56,299 nt of DNA from Clostridia bacterium (GTDB lineage: Bacteria > Bacillota > Clostridia > Oscillospirales > CAG-272). Of the stretch, positions 51,420 through 56,299 are shown in pieces; position 1 is the stretch's first letter, and each line of letters begins with the position of its first letter. The DNA lies in the NCBI GenBank assembly GCA_017959065.1, contig JAGDBK010000125.1:1-56299 (forward strand), in the 5' to 3' direction. The notes beneath the pieces were generated by a model. That model was not told the origin of the DNA and made no database searches. It saw only the letters and a list, made by a program, of their open reading frames with translations. The position numbers and the translations under genes were made by a program.

Positions 51420-51447
51420 ATTATAGATCAAATATTAATTTTGTCAA
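51420..51447 (-). promoter_or_regulatory. Promoter of the AraC regulator
   Basis: Minus strand TTGACA (51447-51442), 16-bp spacer, TATAAT (51425-51420). Confidence 0.72.
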
Positions 51448-51466
51448 GATTAATGAATATAGCATA

Positions 51467-51495
51467 TTTACAATATTTGCCGTAATTCATATACT
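51467..51495 (+). promoter_or_regulatory. Promoter of the glycyl-radical enzyme
   Basis: TTTACA (51467-51472), 17-bp spacer, TATACT (51490-51495). The transcript would begin near 51502, so the ATG at 51500 cannot be the start and 51521 is preferred. Confidence 0.7.
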
Positions 51496-51520
51496 TGTTA
51501 TGGATCGAGAGGTGAAATCA

Positions 51521-53626
51521 ATGACAGATATCAAAGAATTACGCAAAGAATACCTGAAAGTCCCGGACGGTGTCTATGCTCCGTATCATTTCAGATATCC
51601 GGGACTTGCCAAGGATCCTTGCGCCCACCCGGCGATCATGCGGGCAAACGGCATATATACTCTTTTTACTGATTCGGTGCCTTCGATATTCAAGAATGAT
51701 CTCGTGGCGGGAGATTTTCACGGGCTCTATGTCCATGAGGACGAGACCGTTCTTAAATATGAAGAGAATTATGTCGGAATCATCGGCAGCAGAAACTTTG
51801 GAACCAACTTTGACCATTTTGCTCCGGATTACAGGCGGATCCTAAAGCTGGGACTGCCTGGCCTCAGAAAAAAGATCAAGTCCTCCATTGATAAATATGC
51901 CGCGGATCCCGAGAAAACGGCCAATCTGAAAGCGATGTACATATCGCTGGAAGGTTTTTCCAATCTGATCGGCAACTACATTTCAAGCGCGAGATCCAAG
52001 AAGAATGAGCCGGGATATGACGAAGAAGCTCTGGACAGGATAATCCGTACGAGCGAAAAGCTTCTGGCCTCCGCTCCGGAATCTTTCGAAGAGGCGCTCC
52101 AGCTCGTATGGTACTGTCACTCCGCTTTTACCATCGAAGGAAGGTACGCGATGGCTCTCGGCAGACTGGACCAGTATCTTTATCCGTTCTACAGAAAAGA
52201 TATAGACAGCGGAAAGATAACCGAGAGTGAGACTGAAAGACTTCTTGAGAGCATATTTGTCAAAATCGGCGACGACGTAGTGAATATCTGCGTCGGAGGC
52301 TCTGACAAGGACGGAAACTGTGAGATAAATGACCTCAGCTACAGGATCGTTTCCGCGGTTAAGACCTGCAATGTTCCCGGTCCGAACCTGTCCGCAAGAA
52401 TCACTCAGGACACCCCTGATGATTTTCTTATTGAGTGCCTGAAGAGCATAGGTACTGGTCTCGGGTATCCCGCTCTTATGAACGACGAGGTCAATATCGC
52501 CGGACTGTCAAGATACGGATATGAGCCGGAGGATCTCCACGACTTCTGCATGGTGGGATGCATTGAGAACTTTATTCCGGGGAAGCAGCCTCCGTGGTCT
52601 GACGGCCGTTTCGATCCCCCGAGATTCATCGACTACGTTTTAAATCACGGGAAATGCGAATTCAACAAAACTGTCGGGCTGGATCTTTGCGATATCAGCG
52701 AGATAGATTCCATGGAGAAATTCATGAAATACTATGAGGAGGAGATCGCGTTCGGAGTAAAGGAATATGTCGCGTATTTCCGTGCATGGAACGGGATGAT
52801 CGATCAGCGCTATTATTCCGAGCCCTTCCTTTCGATATTCTGCTATGACTGTATCGGACGGGGAATGGACATCAACTGCGGAGGAAGCAAGTATCCTTCT
52901 GCGCACGGAGCGGCTGTCATGGGCGTCGGAACTGTGGCTGATTCGCTGGCTGCCCTGGAAACAGTTGTCTTCAGGGACCGTAAGGCTACTCTAGCTGAAG
53001 TAAGGGACGCGATCAAGAGCAACTTTGAAGGATACGAAGAACTGCGCGGTCTGCTTCTGAATGCGCCGAAATACGGAAACAACGATGAGACCGCAGACAA
53101 ATACGCTGTATGGTTCCTCGATTATATCAGCAGTGAGTTTTCCAAATACAAGACAAGGGACGGAGGTCCGTTTTACGTCCTGATGGCAGCGAATACTGCC
53201 AACATCTCTGCCGGTGAAGTGATTCCGGCCACACCGGACGGACGTCTTCAGGGAGAGCCTCTTTCCGATGCGGCTTCTCCGACGTACGGTCGCGACACTC
53301 TGGGCCCGACGGTCACTCTGGCCAGCGTCTCAAAGCCGGATTACACCAAATCAGCCGGCGGAACAGTCGTGAACCAGAAGTATTCCCCTTCAGCATTCGA
53401 CGATTCAAGGATTAAGAACCTCGCTGCTCTGGTTAGGGTGTATTTCAAAAAGGGAGGTCAGGAGATCCAGATCAACGCCACGTCCAGAGAAGTCCTTCTT
53501 GACGCAATGGATCATCCCGAGAATTACCGCGATCTCGTCGTGCGTGTTTCAGGATTCTCAGCTTACTATGTGACGCTTGGCCGGTCGGTGCAGCTTGACA
53601 TCCTTAACCGGACCCAGCATAAGTAA
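51521..53626 (+). CDS. Glycyl-radical enzyme (PFL/dehydratase family)
   Basis: 701 residues, shorter than most relatives (about 780-850). The radical site is G678 in VVRVSGFSAYYVTL near the C-terminus. The active-site cysteine is C347 followed by E349 in MVGCIENF: the G-C-x-E pattern belongs to dehydratases and C-N/C-S lyases (glycerol and propanediol dehydratase, HypD, CutC), not to pyruvate formate-lyase, which has two adjacent cysteines. GAGAGGTG lies 7 bases before the ATG at 51521. The AraC gene is divergent, and no radical SAM activase is adjacent. The substrate is unknown; sugar-derived propanediol or a carbohydrate derivative fits the context. Confidence 0.88.
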   Translation: MTDIKELRKEYLKVPDGVYAPYHFRYPGLAKDPCAHPAIMRANGIYTLFTDSVPSIFKNDLVAGDFHGLYVHEDETVLKYEENYVGIIGSRNFGTNFDHFAPDYRRILKLGLPGLRKKIKSSIDKYAADPEKTANLKAMYISLEGFSNLIGNYISSARSKKNEPGYDEEALDRIIRTSEKLLASAPESFEEALQLVWYCHSAFTIEGRYAMALGRLDQYLYPFYRKDIDSGKITESETERLLESIFVKIGDDVVNICVGGSDKDGNCEINDLSYRIVSAVKTCNVPGPNLSARITQDTPDDFLIECLKSIGTGLGYPALMNDEVNIAGLSRYGYEPEDLHDFCMVGCIENFIPGKQPPWSDGRFDPPRFIDYVLNHGKCEFNKTVGLDLCDISEIDSMEKFMKYYEEEIAFGVKEYVAYFRAWNGMIDQRYYSEPFLSIFCYDCIGRGMDINCGGSKYPSAHGAAVMGVGTVADSLAALETVVFRDRKATLAEVRDAIKSNFEGYEELRGLLLNAPKYGNNDETADKYAVWFLDYISSEFSKYKTRDGGPFYVLMAANTANISAGEVIPATPDGRLQGEPLSDAASPTYGRDTLGPTVTLASVSKPDYTKSAGGTVVNQKYSPSAFDDSRIKNLAALVRVYFKKGGQEIQINATSREVLLDAMDHPENYRDLVVRVSGFSAYYVTLGRSVQLDILNRTQHK

Positions 53627-53685
53627 TTATTTATGACAAGTCCCCGGCATGTTATTCCAGGATATGCCCGGATTGTACAGATAAA

Positions 53686-53727
53686 GAACCGGCGCAGCCG
53701 CTTTATGCGGTTGCGCCGGTTCTTTGC
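53686..53727 (+). terminator. Terminator after the glycyl-radical enzyme
   Basis: GAACCGGCGCA (53686-53696) pairs with TGCGCCGGTTC (53712-53722), with CCGC/GCGG above; TTTGCC follows. It also serves the convergent ABC gene weakly. Confidence 0.85.
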
Positions 53728-53759
53728 CTTGAAGAATAGTTATTACTGACAGACGGCCG

Positions 53760-55481
53760 TCAGTCTACCTCGCGGAACTGCTTTCCGTAAAGATCCGCGT
53801 AAATGCCTTTCTTATCCATCAGTTCCGCATGTGTCCCGTGTTCGATAACCCGTCCTCCGGAGACGACGGCGATCTCATCGGCGTTTTTGACGGTCGAAAG
53901 ACGGTGAGCAACGACAAGAGTCGTCCTGCCTACACAGAGCTCCTCCAGAGATTTCTGAATCATGATCTCGGTAGTGGTGTCAAGAGCCGATGTAGCTTCG
54001 TCCAGGATCAGGATGGGGGGATTCTTGAGAAAGACCCTTGCTATGCTGATGCGCTGTTTCTGTCCGCCGGACAGCCTTACTCCACGTTCGCCGACCACAG
54101 TTTCGTATCCTTCAGGAAGGGTCATGACATAATTGTGGATGTTAGCCCGTTTCGCCGCCTCTACCACCTCTTCATCGGTGGCGTCCAGCCTCCCGTAAAG
54201 GATGTTGTCTTTTATCGATGAATTGAACAGGAACACGTCCTGCTGGACGATGCCTATGTTTCTTCTCAGGGATTCTCGGGTCATGTTTCTGATGTCGATG
54301 CCGTCTATAGTGATCGATCCGGAACTGATGTCGTAAAAATTCGGGATGAGATGGCATATCGTCGTTTTGCCGCCTCCGCTGGGACCGACGAGGGCGTAAG
54401 TCATCCCTTTACCGATATCCAGGTCAACTCCGTGAAGGATCTCGTCCGAACCGTCATACGCGCTGGAAACATCCGAGAATACGATATGTCCCTCGAGTCT
54501 GCCGGCCTCAACTGCCTCCGGCGGGTCTTTTTCCGGCTCCTGATCCATTATCTCAACGAAGCGTTCGAATCCTGCGACACCGTCCTGATACTGTTCCATA
54601 AAATTGATCAGCGTCATCACGGGAGAGATGAACATGCTTACGGAAACCACGAAAGCCGAGTAATCGCCGAAATTCTCGATTATCCCGTTATACAGGAATA
54701 GTCCCCCGGCTATAAGGATAATGACGTTGAATACATCGGTCACGAACGCCGTAGACGAGTGGAACTGGCCCATTGCCGAATAGGCTTCTGTCCGGGCGGA
54801 AACGAATTCGCCGTTGCTTTCGCCGAATTTTTCGCATTCCTTTTCGGAATTCGTGAATGCTTTCGTGACCCTGATGCCGGATATGCTGCTCTCAACTGAT
54901 GCATTGATCTTTGCTATGGAGGCTCTGCTCTTCTTGAAAGCCTCTCTCATCTTTTTCCTGAGTTTGTATGCGATGAGCATAAGTATCGGAACGCAGGAGA
55001 AAATGATCAGAGTGAGGTACAGGTTGATGGTCGACAGATAAATGAATGAAGTCACTATGGCTATAAGGGAAATGATTACGTTCTCGGGGCCGTGATGAGC
55101 CAGTTCGCTGATATCCATAAGATCATTTGTCATTCTTGACATGATCTTTCCGGTCTCGTTCCTGTCATAGAAACCGAACGGAAGCTTCTGAAGATGTTCG
55201 AACATGTCTCGCCGCATCTGGGCCTGCATTTTTACGCCCATGACATGTCCGTAATACTGTATGAAATAGTTAAGGAACATTCTGAAGGCGTACAGAATGA
55301 GCAGAACGGATCCGGAAATGATGATCAGCAGATAATTCCTGTCCGGGATAAACTCGTTAAGCATCTTCCTGATGACGATGGGGTATCCGACGGCTATCAC
55401 AGATACAAGGAACGACGCTATCATATCAAGGGTAAAGATAAGTTTGTGAGGGCGGTAGTAAGAAATGAATCTTTTAAGCAT
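53760..55481 (-). CDS. ABC exporter, fused permease and ATPase
   Basis: 573 residues. Six transmembrane helices (1-320) with DRNETGKIMSRMTNDLMDI in a coupling helix are followed by the nucleotide-binding domain: Walker A VGPSGGGKTTICHLIP, signature VRLSGGQKQRISIARV, Walker B PPILILDEATSALD and the H-loop VVAHRLSTV. This is the homodimer-type half transporter (MsbA/BmrA/lipid and multidrug exporters). No signal peptide or partner half-transporter gene is present. The 55555-55572 palindrome lies on its promoter, suggesting a dedicated repressor. The cargo cannot be read from the sequence. Confidence 0.88.
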   Translation of the reverse strand: MLKRFISYYRPHKLIFTLDMIASFLVSVIAVGYPIVIRKMLNEFIPDRNYLLIIISGSVLLILYAFRMFLNYFIQYYGHVMGVKMQAQMRRDMFEHLQKLPFGFYDRNETGKIMSRMTNDLMDISELAHHGPENVIISLIAIVTSFIYLSTINLYLTLIIFSCVPILMLIAYKLRKKMREAFKKSRASIAKINASVESSISGIRVTKAFTNSEKECEKFGESNGEFVSARTEAYSAMGQFHSSTAFVTDVFNVIILIAGGLFLYNGIIENFGDYSAFVVSVSMFISPVMTLINFMEQYQDGVAGFERFVEIMDQEPEKDPPEAVEAGRLEGHIVFSDVSSAYDGSDEILHGVDLDIGKGMTYALVGPSGGGKTTICHLIPNFYDISSGSITIDGIDIRNMTRESLRRNIGIVQQDVFLFNSSIKDNILYGRLDATDEEVVEAAKRANIHNYVMTLPEGYETVVGERGVRLSGGQKQRISIARVFLKNPPILILDEATSALDTTTEIMIQKSLEELCVGRTTLVVAHRLSTVKNADEIAVVSGGRVIEHGTHAELMDKKGIYADLYGKQFREVD

Positions 55482-55554
55482 GTCTGTCTCCGATTGGCAA
55501 TAATTCTTTGCGTCCGGTATATTTTACATAAGAGAATTCGCGTATAATCTTTGT

Positions 55555-55572
55555 CCTGTATCATTATACAGG
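55555..55572 (-). promoter_or_regulatory. Palindromic operator upstream of the ABC exporter
   Basis: CCTGTAT (55555-55561) and ATACAGG (55566-55572) are perfect inverted repeats with a 4-bp spacer; on the minus strand a TATAAT -10 hexamer lies within it. This is the usual location for a repressor site. Confidence 0.55.
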
Positions 55573-55710
55573 AATTATCAGGAAATAGAGCGGCATTGTT
55601 CTGTTTTTCCTAAGCAATGCATGCCCGAGTGACGGCTTTATCCGGACGTTTCAGGGCATCAAAGACAGTTAACTAATGAGAATGGATAAACTTGTACGCA
55701 TGAACGTGTC

Positions 55711-55769
55711 ACGATTAAAAACAAAAAATTATCGAAAAACGATAAAAACATCTTGACAAACGATTAAAT
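55711..55769 (+). promoter_or_regulatory. Repeated CGATTAAA/CGATAA sites at the DUF2975 promoter
   Basis: ACGATTAAAA (55711-55720), the inverted repeat TTATCG-AAAAA-CGATAA (55729-55745) and ACGATTAAA (55760-55768) are arranged around the -35 box, the last one within the spacer. They are probable binding sites of a small XRE-type regulator of the kind usually encoded next to DUF2975 genes. Confidence 0.5.
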
Positions 55770-55781
55770 GTGATGTAGTAT
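55753..55781 (+). promoter_or_regulatory. Promoter of the DUF2975 gene
   Basis: TTGACA (55753-55758), 17-bp spacer, TAGTAT (55776-55781). Confidence 0.75.
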
Positions 55782-55864
55782 TACTTCCGCCGGACCACAA
55801 AATGGATTAAGAAATATTATGGTCCAGACAATTCTGGGTGAATAAATAAACAGAGGTAAAGATC

Positions 55865-56299
55865 ATGCCAAAAATTCCGACAAAAGTATCAGTCATCATA
55901 TCTATCGTTTTCTCGGTCCTTTTATTTGCGTTCTCGGCGGCTGCCGCATTCATGATACCCACGCTAGCGGATATTGCGATATCGACCAGGAACAGTGCTT
56001 TCCCTGACGCAATGCTCGGTTCGTCAGAGAGTGTGTGGGTGATCATTCTCCTGTATATTGCGCTCATAGTGATAGCCGCGTCGGACGTTCTGATGTTTTT
56101 CCTTTTGATAAGGGTCAGAAAAGGTCTTGTCTTCACAGACCTCAGCGTTGCCCTGCTGAGACACGTCGCCTGGGGATGCTTCGCCCTGAGTGCAGTGGCT
56201 TGTGCGATGGCTGTGTTTTTCAGAATGTCTCTTGTCGTGGCGTTTCTGGCCGCTTTCCTCGGATTCTGCCTTAGAGTCTTCAAGAACGCGGTCGAGGAA
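55865..56299 (+). CDS. DUF2975-like membrane protein, cut by the window edge
   Basis: The frame opens at the ATG 55865 (AGAGGT upstream) and continues for 145 codons to the last base without a stop. Four hydrophobic helices are visible (about 8-32, 55-85, 100-120, 122-138), with RVRKGLVFTDLSVALLRHVAW between helices 2 and 3, the pattern of DUF2975 proteins. These are small four-helix membrane proteins of unknown role, usually followed at once by a short XRE-type DNA-binding protein, which would lie just right of the window. A promoter and repeated regulatory sites precede it. Confidence 0.75.
   Translation, partial: MPKIPTKVSVIISIVFSVLLFAFSAAAAFMIPTLADIAISTRNSAFPDAMLGSSESVWVIILLYIALIVIAASDVLMFFLLIRVRKGLVFTDLSVALLRHVAWGCFALSAVACAMAVFFRMSLVVAFLAAFLGFCLRVFKNAVEE

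Larger units (their letters stand above)
55482..55864. other. Divergent intergenic region
   Basis: A 383-bp gap between the ABC exporter and the DUF2975 gene. It holds the CCTGTAT palindrome, the CGATTAAA-type repeats and a plus-strand promoter. No gene is recognised between 55573 and 55710. Confidence 0.6.

Noticed and set aside
1..56299. CRISPR arrays, tRNA and rRNA genes, intact insertion sequences, prophage or toxin-antitoxin modules
   Set aside because: All gaps were read on both strands; no spaced direct repeats, cloverleaf ends, transposases or phage genes were seen.

Overview
The window reads as chromosomal DNA of an anaerobic member of the Clostridia (Bacillota), probably an uncultured gut or rumen lineage. 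The evidence is the Gram-positive rimP-nusA-ylxR-ylxQ-infB order, a NusA without the proteobacterial C-terminal repeats, strong GGAGG-type ribosome binding sites, sigma-A promoters with 16-18 bp spacers, a two-gene SufBC iron-sulfur module, a cobalamin-dependent MetH without reactivation domain, and a glycyl-radical enzyme. By eye the GC content is in the mid to high 40s. No tRNA, rRNA, CRISPR array, phage module or intact transposon is visible. Species cannot be named from this sequence.

Layout. 1-141: 3' end (domains V and VI) of a group II intron whose body lies left of the window. 157-4648 (minus): a YcxB-like membrane protein, a CBM9-like protein and a 1028-residue exported, membrane-anchored protein. 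5073-10284 (plus): the translation/transcription operon rimP-nusA-rnpM(ylxR)-ylxQ-infB, closed by a terminator. 10369-14500: metH, mtnA and tcdA, tightly packed. 14713-16389 (minus): sufC-sufB, with an unexplained two-helix element at 14582-14644 between the convergent units. 16582-19263: a GH43 enzyme facing a sugar acetyltransferase and MFS transporter pair. 19551-26684: an HtrA protease behind a Pho-box-like promoter, a PhoP/PhoR-like two-component system, a basic 29-residue small ORF, a Rad3/XPD-like iron-sulfur helicase and a PflX-like radical SAM protein. 26773-32463: AEC carrier, CNNM/HlyC-type protein, RpiB-like isomerase, and a Zn/Cd P1B-ATPase with a separate HMA chaperone under an inverted-repeat operator.

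32690-39272 is the most distinctive block. Two TIM-barrel isomerases/epimerases and a Gfo/Idh/MocA dehydrogenase are followed by an ArsR-type metalloregulator, a UlaE-like 3-epimerase, an FGGY kinase and an AraD/UlaF-like 4-epimerase. The last three make a complete L-xylulose to D-xylulose-5-phosphate route. The first three probably convert an unknown sugar, polyol or sugar acid into its entry compound. The ArsR gene inside this cluster looks like the displaced regulator of the metal exporter 3 kb upstream.

39358-56299: an Asp-type aminotransferase, asnS, a nitrilase-family hydrolase with an added N-terminal beta-rich domain, a zinc-ribbon protein, pth, rhaA, recG, a Cys/His-rich DUF6062-like protein, a DNA glycosylase (Ogg), a divergent AraC regulator and glycyl-radical enzyme with dehydratase-type active-site residues and no activase beside it, an ABC exporter, and a truncated DUF2975 membrane protein at the right edge. 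The overall picture is a plant-polysaccharide-oriented, sugar-fermenting anaerobe: GH43, RhaA, the pentulose pathway, the CBM-like proteins and the glycyl-radical enzyme all fit this.
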